64,000 bases of DNA. Source: Eutreptiella sp. 'Long Island Sound 2002' (lineage: Eukaryota; Euglenozoa; Euglenophyceae; Eutreptiales; Eutreptiaceae). Within the stretch, counting starts at the first letter, position 1, and each line of letters begins with the position of its first letter. Made by a program: the position numbers and the translations under genes. The notes beneath the pieces were generated by a model. It worked only from the letters and a program-made list of their open reading frames with translations, was not told the origin of the DNA and did no database searches. Of this stretch, positions 34,936 to 46,272 are shown one piece after another. The stretch is taken from contig OZ038380.1 in the NCBI GenBank assembly GCA_964036045.1, positions 124,850,899-124,914,898 of the forward strand, in the 5' to 3' direction.

Positions 34936-37804
34936 TGGTAGCAGAGGCTACCTGAATGCTGCTTTAGTGCCATCCCTTCCACAGCCCGCTCCCCAGTACG
35001 GCCCCGTAGACCCCGCCGCTTCTGGAGAAGTAACGATTACACTGCCTTGGTGCTGTGCGAACGAGGCCTTGAGAGGAACGCCTTGCGCAAGTCCAAGCTG
35101 CCCAAGAAGGGCGCACATCAGCAGCTGTGGGGACCCAGATTACCATCATCCCAGTCGAAACTGGCCATCGAGCAGCTGGAATCCGCCAGCCTACGACGAT
35201 GGCAATGCTCCGGTGGAGCTTACGGAGCTGACAGGTACCAACATTCCTTACGCGTGTCCAACATTTGAGACAATTGACGCCGATCTGAACGACATTGAGA
35301 TGGGCGGTCCAGGTGAGGTACCTAGCTATAATCGACCAGCCTCTTGGGCACACTGGGACGATCATTTGTCCCCAGAAGTGACCCGTAACCTTGAGGCCCT
35401 TGAGGCCCTTTGTTACTTAGCCTCGTCTAAGTTGATCGAACAAGAAAGAATCGCCTCTGATTTTTTAACCGAATATTTTTTCCTCCTTCAGAACGAAATT
35501 AATACCAGGATGTGGTGGCGTTCTCAAGAAGATGACTCTTTTGCCGGTTTTTTGCAGATCTGGGAGGCAAGCCCCTTCCCGAAGGAGAAGGTCTGGGCAC
35601 CTGTTCCCGGGCCCTCCGCCCCTCATCCCCCTGTTTCCATCCGCGACGATCTAGCTGCCGCGGTTGAGGAGGGAATTTTAGAGGCGACCAGGCAGGCAAG
35701 CCTGGAAATCAGGGCTGAAGGAGCTCCCCAAGTGGACTCCTGGCTGCGGAACACCGAGATCAGCGGTCCGACAGCCTGCTCAGGCCCTTCAGGACATGGC
35801 ATGTACTGTCCTGCCGACTGCTCCTGCAGATTCCAGCGAGATGCTGAGCTCCAACAGCTCAAAGATCAAATGCACCTCATCATTCAAACGCTGGGAATAA
35901 AAAATCTTTTCAAGACGCACATGCGGTCTGAGGGCGCCTCATCGGTGGAACAAGCAACAGAGCCATCGGAGGAGGCGACAGAAATTTTTTCAATTGCTCC
36001 TTCGGTGGACTCCAGGACCACCGATGCAAGGATCAGCAGGACCAAGCTAAAGGAAAGGGTTAAAATCTCTCGTTCTGAGAGTAGGACGGCGAAGGCTAGG
36101 ACTGAGGCTCAGAATGCCAAGCGAACTGCCTCCCGTACTGCCCCTCCTGCTGCTGATTCCAACACCTTAGCCCAGCTGTTGCTCGCCCAGACCCTCGCCG
36201 GAGCTGGTGTGGCCAATGATGCCGCCAAGGTGTCTGCCATTACGGCCGGTGTTGGGCTGGATTCGCTTCTTAATCCTACTTCCTTGCGACTTCGTCAGGT
36301 TGCCAAGCAACCGAAGTATAATGGGAACCCCCGACGTTGGCCTCAGTTCCAACGGGAATTTGAACTGTGGGTTAAGACTCAAAAACTCCAAGATGATCAG
36401 TTCCTGATGGCCCTCTTGGATTGCCTTGAGGGAGCGCCTGCCAACACTTGGCTCAGGACTTGGAGTGATCGCGAGGATACAAGTTCCCCCCTTACCTTTG
36501 ATGAGGTGTGGGAACAGTTTGAGGTACATGGATCCCGGCTGCCAGAGGACCACTACCACCAAATGTTGAAGAATTTTCCTTCATTCTCGCGATTAATTTT
36601 GCACGAAGTGCAAGACAAAAAACAGCGCTTCTGGAATTTAGTGGAAGAAGCTGAACATTCAGGCGAATAATTTTCTAGTGCCGAGCTGAAAAGTCTGATT
36701 TTTGACAAGATCCCCTCAGAAACTGCCGCCACCCTTCGGAACAAACAGTCCGAAGAAAAGGTCAAGACCTGGTGGGCGGAGGTGGAAGGCTTCAATGCCT
36801 CTGCCAACAAGTTTTCCGTCAGGGAGGCACTTCAAAAGTGCTCCCCCACGTCCTTCTCTAAGGTGAAATTCATCGAAGAGACGTGGAAAATAAAGTTTCA
36901 TGAGCACGAGGATCGGGACTTGTTTGTCCAAGTCCTCAACAGGGGAGTCAGCTTCCATGGCCATCGCCTGAAGGCCAAAAACTGGGTGTTTTCGTACACC
37001 CCGAAGGAAGTCTGGGAGGAGGTTGAGCGGCTCGCCGACGCCGCCAATCAGAATTTCCATGAGGGTCTTGGGGGAAACAAGAATACCCAGCAAAACACCC
37101 GAAATGGGGCCCAAAAGGGCAACAAAAAGGTGAATGACACCCGGAATGTTCAGCAGCACTGTAGCATCTGCCTTCTTTTAGGTTCTACGAACCGAGCTAA
37201 GACGCATTCTACTGATAATCACCGATGGTCTCCTTACGATCACAAGGTGATTGGTGAAAATATCAGTAATTCGCAGAATTCAGACAGGAATGACAGACAG
37301 GTGCACGGTGGGAAGGCTGGAAAAGGGAATCCGACCCCCTCCGGTGGAAAGAAAAATCCTGGAGGCCCTGGCGGGTCCCAAGGCACAGGAAATCGGACTC
37401 CATCCGGCTCCGGTGGGCAGCCGAACGGCCAGAAAAATCCCAATAGCAACGCCGGAGGCGGAAATCGAAATCCAGGCCAAACCCCTCAATCCGGTGCAAA
37501 CAAGGGAAATGCTCTAGGATCCCAGGGTAAAGGTAAGGGAAATCCTTCGGGAACCCCTTCCTCTGGTAAGGGCAGAGGGCGTGGCGAGGGTGGAGGCCCA
37601 TCATCCGGCGGCCGTGGCCGTGGACGTGGAAAGGGCAACCATCGTGTGGATCAGGTCTCAGGTGCAGATCAGGTGTCCGATGCGGACCGAGATTACGTTG
37701 AAAATGCCTTGAATCCAGCAGATGATCCGCTCCAAGATGAGTGGGTCGACAAATCAGGCTGTGTCCATAATGTTAACGCAGCCACTGGAGGTCAGAACGC
37801 CTAG
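34772..37804 (+). pseudogene. gag: Gag of the intact gypsy element, one internal stop
   Basis: 1010 codons from ATG 34772 to the UAG at 37802-37804, broken by TAA at 36667-36669. Copy A reads sense there (GAA AGG CTT against GAA TAA TTT), and four adjacent bases differ. Domain order is as in copy A: Pro/Ser-rich N-terminus, capsid-like region about residues 510-770, CSIC and His zinc-knuckle-like motif near 797, then a Gly/Asn-rich RGRGRG tail. The long frame starts within the LTR and crosses the primer-binding site. A later ATG could be the true start if the leader is longer than the frame suggests. In-frame fusion to pol is by UAG readthrough. Confidence 0.88.
34936..34947 (+). promoter_or_regulatory. 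Primer-binding site (initiator Met tRNA type)
   Basis: TGGTAGCAGAGG lies immediately after the 5' LTR and is complementary to the 3' end expected of many eukaryotic initiator methionine tRNAs. It lies within the gag frame. Confidence 0.85.
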
Positions 37805-37839
37805 GGGAGCCACGAAAATCGCCCCTCCCCAGGCGATTT
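37802..37839 (+). promoter_or_regulatory. Gag-pol UAG readthrough signal with predicted pseudoknot
   Basis: UAG (37802-37804) is followed by GGGAGCC. AAATCGCC (37816-37823) pairs with GGCGATTT (37832-37839) to give an 8-bp stem. Its 8-base loop contains CTCCCC (37825-37830), which can pair with GGGGAG at 37804-37809, forming an H-type pseudoknot. The frame is open on both sides of the UAG. This resembles murine leukaemia virus-type readthrough, where a UAG followed by G and a downstream pseudoknot yield Gag-Pol. Confidence 0.7.
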
Positions 37840-40800
37840 CAGGCATGATCCCCAGATTCCTTCTCGACCACTACTTGATGTAGGGTCGCTTGTCTCCTCT
37901 CCCCTGGATCCGGCAGCGGATCCTTCTGTTGTAGTGGACGAGGTTGGTGTACAGTCCAAGCACAGGGCCCGTCAGTTTGTCACAAAGCTGTGGGTCTCTG
38001 ATTGCAAGGGCAATTTCCACCTCGCCACTTGTTTGTGTGACAATGGATCGGAGGTAAATCTCCAATCAAATTCTTTTTTGCCTGACGACTGCGTGTTTGA
38101 TTCGCCTCATCCTGTTACCCTCGAGGCAGTTTCTGGACATTCTCTCGCAGGTGGGCAACGCGGTTGTTATATATCAACTCATTTGGTCGCTCAAGACCTT
38201 TGGGAAGATGGCAATGTGGAGGAAGTTATCCTTAAGGATGACTACTTCTATCGTGCGGACATAAAGTATGACCTTTACTTGGGCCATCCTTGGCTTCGCA
38301 AGAACAGGATGGCGCCCGTAGGTCATCGGCGTTGTTTTTTGCTGGAGTCAGGTCCCTTGGAGCGTCCTGAATTTCGTTTTTTGCACGCAGGGTTTAAAAG
38401 TGCAGAAGAATTTTTGAAGCAAAAGGTTACACCAAAGTTTGGCGAAGATGTCACCATTGCAGAGGTGAATGGGAGTGCCGATTACTCCCGAGAGTTAGAA
38501 TGTCTTCGTAGGGACTCCCAGCCACGACGCCCTTCGCGCTGGCACTCTTCATCCTACAGAGTTGTCGACAAATGGCGCGATACAATTTGTGAATATTTTT
38601 ATGAACACCATTCCTTTTGGCCACAGTATGATGCCTTTGCTAACCGCGAGAACAAGCGCTTTGACCAGCACTTTCGCGACGCTTGGACCCATAAATGGGA
38701 CAAGAAGTTATGGATTAATCCTCCGTTTCACTTAATCCAGCAGGTCATCCACAAAATCAAGCAAGATAAAACCCAGGCGATTTTAGTTGTGCCCTTGTGG
38801 GACGACAAGCCTTGGTTTCAGGAATTGCAAGACATTTGTGTAGATTACATCGAACTTCCCAGGAAGATTAAGCTGTATGCCAGGGACGACACAGGTCCCC
38901 TGCCACAGCGGCCCTGGAGTTCACTTGCATTCCTGGTGGATGGAAAGCTTTCTGACTCTGATTCTGCTGATTCTAGTACTGATTCCTGTGTTGGGTCTGA
39001 ATCTGAGGTTGAGCGTGGTACTGATGATGAATCTATTTTTTCTGATTTTTGTCCGTCGGATGCCCAAGGTGATCCAACGTCAAATGGATCCGCCTCGTCT
39101 CCCTCTTCCCCAATACGATCTACATCCAAAAGAATCTACGGCGCACGGACGACAAAAAAATTTTCTTCGCGCCGCAGATTCAGAGTTTTTTATGAAAAAA
39201 CCCGGGTGGAAGCTTTCATAGATCCTTTCGAGGAGCTGGATCACGAAGAGAATCTCTGGAATGTCGACACTCGACCCACCTATCTTCAAGAGGCAGTTGA
39301 TACGGACCTTTTTAGGGACATCCGTAAGAAGATTCTTCCTGCCAAGGCCGAAGAAATTGCCAAAGTTTTTTCGACAGTAATTCCTGGCGATCAGGTGGAC
39401 ACTGAGTTGTGTTCCAAGAAAAGAGACAAGATTTTTGAGGAACGGAAGGACACAACCCTTTCGGGGAAGTTGATCAAAAACCCCCCTGTCCGTGGGCAGT
39501 TTGGTGAAGCCTTCATCGAGCTTCGTGAAGGGTACAAGGCGAAGAAACAGCGTCCTTATGAGAACCATGGACAGAAACATGAGATACTCAGAAAAAAAAT
39601 GGAGACAAATCTCAGGGAATTTGGTTGGCGTGAGGGTTGTATGACCAGCGAGTGGTGCTGTGCACCCTTCACAGTCCCGAAGCCGCCGCCTGCAGACCAG
39701 AACACTATTGATGGTTGGCGAATGGTTGTTGATTTTCGCAACCTCAACGCCGAAACCAAGGCGGATTCACACCCCCTGCCCCTCATTGAGGAGGGAATCG
39801 CCAAGAGGGCAAGAGGTCGTTTGTTTTCTGTGCTGGATCTCCGTCACGGCTTTCACCAAATGCCGTTGAGGAAGGACAGCCGACCTCTCACCTGTATGTG
39901 CACGCCATGTGGCCCAGTCCAGTGGACGGTCATGCCCATGGGCCTGAAGAACGCCCCTTCGTTTTTTCAAAGAATGATGGAGGATGTGCTTTTTACAGCT
40001 CATCCTGAGCTTCGTGCCTTCGTGAGTGTGTACATAGATGACATAATCATCGCGACGGAGGGGGAGGGACTGACCGAAGCCGAGCTGGTGGCCCTACATG
40101 AAAAGCAGCTGAACCAGGTTTTGGACATTCTTGATGCCAATCAGCTGATTTGTGGGCCAAAGAAGGGAAAACTATTTTTAAAATCAGTCGAATTTTGTGG
40201 TTCTCTCCTTGTGAATGGCACCCGACGACCCAGTCCAGGGAAGCTCGTCGCTATTCAGAAGTGGAAGCGCCCTGAGACGATCACGGAATTGAGAGGATTC
40301 CTGGGTTGTTGCAATTTTTACCACACTTTTGTGCCGAATTATGCCAAATTTGCTGCCCCCCTCACTGAACTATTGAAGGTAGGGAGAGATGCGGGCAAGG
40401 CAGGTTCAAAGGTTCGTGTCAAGTGGACTGATGAGTGCGAGGAGGCCTTCCATCACTTGAAGGCGGCCCTCTGCGAAGTCGCCACGTTGCATGTGCCGAA
40501 ATTCGACCGACCCTTCTACATAAGAACCGACGCTTCTAGGTACGCGATGGGAGCTGTCCTTGAACAGGTTGATGAAGCCACAGGTGATCATTACCCTCTT
40601 GCATTTTGGTCTCGGAAGCTAGCTCCACGCCAGATGCAATGGTCACCGCGTGATCAAGAGACGTATGCCATAATCTGCGCACTGAAGAAGTACCAATCGT
40701 GGGTTGGCACCAATCGAGTCGAGGTCCTGACGGATCATCGATCTCCGGAGTATTGGGCCACCGAACACATTGATACTATCGCGAGCCCAGCTGGTCGACG

Positions 40801-42727
40801 GGCCAGATGGCATGAATTTCTTAGTCTGTTTGACCTCCATGTGTCGTATTTGCCTGGAAAACACAACACGGTAGCGGATGCTCTGAGCCGATGGGCTTAC
40901 CTCGCTTCAGAGGGGCTGCAAAGTACCAACATCCATGGTACGGAGCAGGACCGCCACGTCGTAATCGAGTGGGATCAAGAAGAAAAAAAGCTCATTCGAC
41001 GTGAATGCATGCAATGCTCTGTTAAACGGCATGCATTACCGTGTCATGACATCACGGCCTTCTCAGATCCGGCGCATGCTCATGAAATCATCACCAAATC
41101 ACTGAAAGTCGTGGAGAAAGTCACCGATCCCTCCTCAGGGAGTGTGAAACGGTTCGAGTATACCCGACCTGTAAGTGGATTTCGGTTGATTCAGGGCATT
41201 AAGCGTCGAGATCCGGCCAAAACTCCACCCCTGCCAAAAGATTCCCTTATCATCTGTGACTGGACGAATGATTATCTGCATGATTCCATGTTTAAAGAGG
41301 TCTTTGAGAATCTCAAATCCAAAGATGCTCACAAGGATGGAATTTTTTCAGAATATTCGTTGGATGGGGGGAAGCTGTGGATGGAGGGTAAATTGTGCGT
41401 ACCAGACGCCCTGGCCCCCCGAGTGTTAAACTGGTGGCACAAATGGGAGTCCCCCCACGCACATGGCCGTAGATTATGGTCGATGATTAAACATAGGTTG
41501 TTCGGCTCAAGGCTATATACTCATTGTATGAAAGTAGCCGCCGGATGTGCCCAATGTGCTGTCTCGACGCCCCCCAGCGCGAAGAAGCACGGCCATCTGA
41601 GGCCACATCCTATCCCGGAGCGCCTCTTTAACAGAGTCACCAGTGATTTTTTCCATCTTGGTGAACTCGACGACGAAGAGTGCCATTGGACCAACAAGAG
41701 GGTCAATGGAGTGCTCCTCATACAATGCCGTCATTCTGGCTACATTCAGGTGTTGCCTTGCAACGTCGAGTCAATGACTGGCAAGGCTGCCGCCAAATGG
41801 TGCGCGCAGACCTGGATGGGAGGTTGGGACGTCCCATCCGAGGTGGTTACGGACTCAGGCAAAGAGTACACCTCCGAATGGTGGAAGGAATTATGTGCTC
41901 GCCTTGGAATCCACCACCTAAGATGTGAAATCCACTCACATCGAGCGTTGCCTGGCGAAAGAGCCGGCCGCTCCATTACAAATATGCTTCGTAAGGAGCT
42001 CGCCAGTGAGAAAGACTTCCATTGGCTTCAAGTTCTCTTCGCATTGCTTCGCCGTTACCACAACACGCCATTGTACCATGGCCTTTCTCGAAATGAAATT
42101 GTCTTTGGACGAAAGAAGTGTTGGTGGAACATGCCGTTGAATAATCCTCGCCCTTGTAAAGATGCTTCGTTGTTTTTGGACGAAATCCAACGAGCAGAAA
42201 AAACTGTCTCGAAATTAATCGATAAGCATCAAGCTGACTGGCTTTGGGTCCAGAATCAAGGCCGATAAAACCCCCACAATTTTGAAGTCGATGATCGAGT
42301 TTGGCTTCGAAAATCCGAAACCACCCTGGACGGAGATGATAAGCTTCTTCCCTTGTGGGAGGGGCCATTCGCTGTTACAGCGCGTCTAGGTGAGAACAGG
42401 TGGAGGATTCGTGTGGATGTCAGCAGGAAAATTGAAGTTTCGGGCGATCGCCTCAAGAGAGAGATCCCCTCCCCCAAGGATCGGGTTAAACCCCTTTTTT
42501 GGACTTCGAAATTTTTGTCCGATCGGGTCATCGAAGGGGGGAAGTACGAACTCAAGAGGATTTTAGAAGCAAGACGTGACGAAAAGGGCGAATGGGAATT
42601 TCTATGTGAGTGGAGGGGCTTTGATTCCAGTCACAACAACTGGGAACCAGCCCATTCTTTTGTCCATGGGTACACCAAGGGGTTCATCGACTTCCTCAAG
42701 AAGCACCCCGAAATGGCGTACTCCTGA
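37805..42727 (+). pseudogene. pol: Pol of gypsy element: protease, RT, RNase H, integrase, chromodomain
   Basis: Same frame as gag, open from 37805 to TAA 42266-42268 (first ATG 37934), then open again in the same frame to 42727. The protease has CDNGSEV at about 38039 in place of the common D-S/T-G-A. RT has WRMVVDFRNLN, FSVLDLRHGFHQ, PMGLKNAPSFFQ and YIDD at 40031. RNase H begins at RTDAS (about 40523) and ends at GKHNTVADALSR. Integrase has a His/Cys zinc region (about 41440-41560) and the catalytic acidic residues in TSDFF, VTDSGKEY and PGERAGR. After the TAA come a gypsy-type integrase C-terminal region and a chromodomain (about 42540-42720, YELKRILEAR and WEFLCEWRGF). The single TAA separates integrase core from chromodomain and is the only break seen. 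Confidence 0.95.
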
Positions 42728-44831
42728 CAGACTGTCTGTCGAAACCGGACAGACAGGTGGAGAGCGACGGAAAAAGACCTGTGGTGAATCGAGATCCAGC
42801 CTTTTACGGCCCTCAGCAGCCACCTTCCAGGGCTGATCCGTCGATCCCCCCTCCTGCGGTCAGGCCAGCCCAGGAGCCAAATGAGGACCAAGCTTCGAGT
42901 TCGGCCGCTGATTTGCAGCGCCCAAGCCGTACGAGGGCCCCACCAGACAGGTTCGTGGTCACATGTATTCGTGCTTGGCCGAATTGAGGGAGACCCGTCG
43001 TGACTTGAGTCGCCGACGCCATAATCTGGGTAACAGTCGTCTAGTCCAGGGCGTCATGGCACTCGTCGCTAGGGCTCAAGGGTGTAGGTTCGAAACCCTT
43101 GCATGTCCAACTCCTACAAAAGCTCCAGCCTCGCCCCGTCGACCACTTATTCCAATGTGAGTGTTCTGACGACTTGAAAAAACCACATTCTGCTCAATCC
43201 ACTGTTCATTCTTCCTGATTACGACATGATGTGGAGAACTGCGAATGTTTGATAATTTGACGTCAATCAACTTTTCTTTGGTCTCCGTTCGGCAGACAAG
43301 GCGTAGATACGCTGCCGAAAGCCACGGAGTGTGCTGCCGTGTCCAGAAAAAACCAAACTCAGGCTTAATTCAGGCAGATCCGGGGTAATCTTGTCTCTGT
43401 TGGTCTGTGCATCTTTGGAATTTGGCTACTCGTGCAGATGGAAGCAAATGTACATAATAAAAACGCTGGCCAGCAACATACACACGACAGCGACATTCAC
43501 ACACACAGCACACAGCGACATTCACCCCTACAGGCACCCCCTGTAGTACTGGCGGCACTAGATGCGACGCCAGGAACTCAGATCTTACCTTCATTTGCTG
43601 TGATGCTGAAGCCAAAGTCCAGATTCAGATCCAGATTCCTTGAATTTACCTTGAATTCCTCAGGTTTGTCCATCATTCTGCGCAACAGTGCAAAACCCCG
43701 ACGTCATTTGTTCAGACAACCAAAATACACCGAAGCTACACCGAGTGTATTTTTGGCACACGCCAATGTGAGCTCAATCCGACCTGAAACTGTCGAAAAT
43801 GGTGAATCCAAGTGTCTTGTGGGACTCAATCGAAAGATGGGCCTTGTCCAAGTCGATTGACACCGCCGCCACTGTAAATAAAGGACTATTCGGTGTCTCT
43901 CAGTTATATACTGTCAGTAAAGCGCCTTCAGCGAACCTTCGGCGCGTTACATGCCAAGGATCCAGGGCCATCATGTCCCATCATGATGCATCATCACATG
44001 ATCCACATTTTCATGGAATCTGTTGGATGCTCGCGAACCAACGTGCCGGAAAGCACAATTCAGCTGAATAAACGACAATATATATTAACTCTAGTCTAAA
44101 CGAAGGTGTTAGTAGTTTCAGTTCTAGACATTCCGCTTCATTTCACCTTCATCTGAGGGAATTTGCCTCATTTTAGGACAGTAGGTTGATTTTCTTGTCA
44201 TCTCATCTCATTCCTCGAAGATCTGTTTACGGCCTGGCCTAACTTCGTTGACGCTGATGTTTTTCTGTTCACTTAGGGCCTGCAGACTACATTTGTATTT
44301 GTTTTCCCTCTCTGTGATTGTTTCATCTCCTTCATCTCTGCCCAAATTGATTCTCAATCTTGCTGAATCTTGTGATCATCCACCAGATGCGCCAAATCTG
44401 AAGCACATGCTGCACTTTTCAGAACGAGAAAAGCGGGAATAACACGATGTAGAGTACGTGGAGGACACCGTAGCGTGCCCGCGACAGCTAAACTGTGCCA
44501 GAGCGCCGAGATGTCACTCCATTTCTTGATTCTCTCACTCAATCCACCAATAATCTACCTCATTCTCAATCAGGGCATGGTTTGGTATCGATTCTCGATA
44601 CGTTTACATGCTTTTTAGCCCTTAACCTAATGTTTTACTGCCCGGAGGACTGTTCGTCACTCCTCATTCTGTCTCATTTCAGGTTCATCCATCCTGATTC
44701 AGTGCCAATTCAGCCCAAATCAGGTCAGATCAAGCAGATTTCGCGCCATCAAGGCTACATTTCTATTTTTTTCTGGGACTTACCCGCACTACGTTCTTTG
44801 TTGACGTAGCGACACACCCCAGTGTGTTTTT
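42728..44831 (+). other. Long 3' non-coding stretch of the gypsy element
   Basis: About 2.1 kb between the chromodomain stop and the polypurine tract, without a supported ORF. It contains a tRNA B-box-like GGTTCGAAACC at 43087 (not a foldable tRNA), a CA-rich tract near 43480-43520 and an AT-rich 3' part. It may include a degenerate additional ORF or an older insertion. Confidence 0.5.
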
Positions 44832-44841
44832 GGAGGGGGAG
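44832..44841 (+). promoter_or_regulatory. Polypurine tract
   Basis: GGAGGGGGAG directly abuts the 3' LTR, as required for plus-strand priming. Confidence 0.9.
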
Positions 44842-45375
44842 TGTAAGTGCGGCTAACCCCCATCTGCTCAGATTTTCGCAGATCTGCCCCAGATTGGCTA
44901 CATTTTGGTCATTTTCTCTGCTTCGGCGGAATCGCCGCCCCGCAGCTCAGTCACAGGATCAGACCTATATGTTTCTGATGTGCCGGATCTGATTCCGCGG
45001 TCCATTCATCGTAAATCCGCCGCGTTCCGATCATTTACCCGGAATCGCCATTTGCCGCTGACGCGCGTGCGCGAGCCAGATCGGCCAAATATTTTTTCAC
45101 AATCGGATTTTTATAAATCTTTTCAGATAGATATGGACACTCAGATGTACTTAGGAATTTCCGGATCAATTTTCTTCATAGACTGGGATTTTTTGCCGGA
45201 TAACAATCAGCATGGATCTTGCCTCCGTTGTCGCCGCTCTTGCCTCCGTTGATGTCCGTGTATCCGGTTCTGCCCCCAACAGCAGCGTTCAGGTCGACTC
45301 CTCGCGTGCCTGCCCCCCCGGTCTTGCCGGCCCTGAGCCCTCCGGCACCATCCACGACCTAGGGCAGCACTTTCA
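44842..45375 (+). repeat. 3' LTR of the gypsy element
   Basis: 534 bp, differing from the 5' LTR at five positions that I count. It carries the gag ATG (45212), giving a short open frame that runs into old-gypsy sequence. TSD CGCCT follows. Confidence 0.97.
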
Positions 45376-45380
45376 CGCCT

Positions 45381-46272
45381 ATCTGCGCGTAGAGACGACT
45401 CTTCTGACTTAGCAGGAGTACACGTGTTGCTCGATTGTGGAGCGACAAGCAATTTCATGTCGATGCATACAGCAAAGGGGTTGCGACTTGTCGTCTACAA
45501 ACACACACACGCAGACACATCATGACTGCCGGAGGTGTCCAAGTCGAAGTACGGTACTACACGAGAGTTTATTTTTGTATTGCAGGATTTGTATTTCGAC
45601 CTCGAGATTCTGCCGGACGTGGTGCTTGGGTTACTGTGGCTTCGAAGCTATTGCCCAACTGTCAGTTGGGAGGAACAATATGCAGATGTACATCACCGAT
45701 CGACTTCATATCGGCTATTCTTCGCTGGATCCAGAGATTCCACCAGGTTATAGGTCCAAGCACTCTCAAAGTCGGAGCTGCTTTCGAGACCTTCACGTCG
45801 AAAGCGGCCCCAGTAAAAAGCCCTGCATCACCTGCCAAAGAACACCCGGACCTGCACACGTCGATACCTACAATGATGCCGAGATGGACGCTGGAATCAC
45901 CGATCAGGAATGCAGCTACATGGAAATGGAGTACATCTCCTTGCTGAGGATAAAATAGGAGATCCGTTGAGCTGATCTCACCGTTGACCAGGTGTATCTA
46001 TGCTGCATTACTCGACCCGCAGTGCCCGTCAACGAATTGCACAGCCTGCAAAGCAAGAACGACGACGGCTGTGGAATTTCTCAAGTGCGAGAAAAATTGC
46101 CTGCGCCAATACACAAATGGCGGAGTCTCTACGACCGGGAACCAGCCGAAGTTCCAAAAATAGGTCGACATCGACTTGGAATAGACCATCGAAGATGCCT
46201 TGACGCAGATGATATCCCTCCGTTGGTACACCCTTATAAGATGGAACCAAGCAAACTGGATGAGCTTCAACG
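45381..46272 (+). pseudogene. Old gypsy element: protease and pre-RT segment
   Basis: Resumes the old element after the younger insertion. VLLDCGATSNFM (GAT at 45433) is a retropepsin-like active site. DIPPLVHPYKMEPSKLDELQ, ending at 46272, is the typical segment just before the gypsy RT domain. Frames change several times through stops, so it is decayed. The last 20 bases (AAACTGGATGAGCTTCAACG, 46253-46272) are the left target-site duplication of the LINE. Confidence 0.8.

Larger units (their letters stand above)
21878..37716. repeat. Tandem segmental duplication, copy B (15.84 kb)
   Basis: Second copy of 6029-21875. Its right end (GAATCC, 37711-37716) continues into the intact remainder of the gypsy element, so copy B is in the original right-hand context and copy A in the original left-hand context. 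Confidence 0.95.
34402..45375 (+). mobile_element. Ty3/gypsy chromodomain LTR retrotransposon (10.97 kb)
   Basis: Bounded by 534-bp LTRs (34402-34935 and 44842-45375) and the 5-bp TSD CGCCT (34397-34401 and 45376-45380). It has a primer-binding site, gag, a UAG gag-pol junction, protease, reverse transcriptase, RNase H, integrase, a chromodomain, a long 3' non-coding stretch and a polypurine tract. Five substitutions that I count between the LTRs indicate a fairly recent insertion. It is now inactive, with a TAA in gag (36667) and a TAA in pol (42266). Confidence 0.97.

Noticed and set aside
43021-43115. tRNA gene
   Set aside because: GGTTCGAAACC matches a B box, but the flanking bases do not form a T stem and no D or anticodon arm can be drawn.
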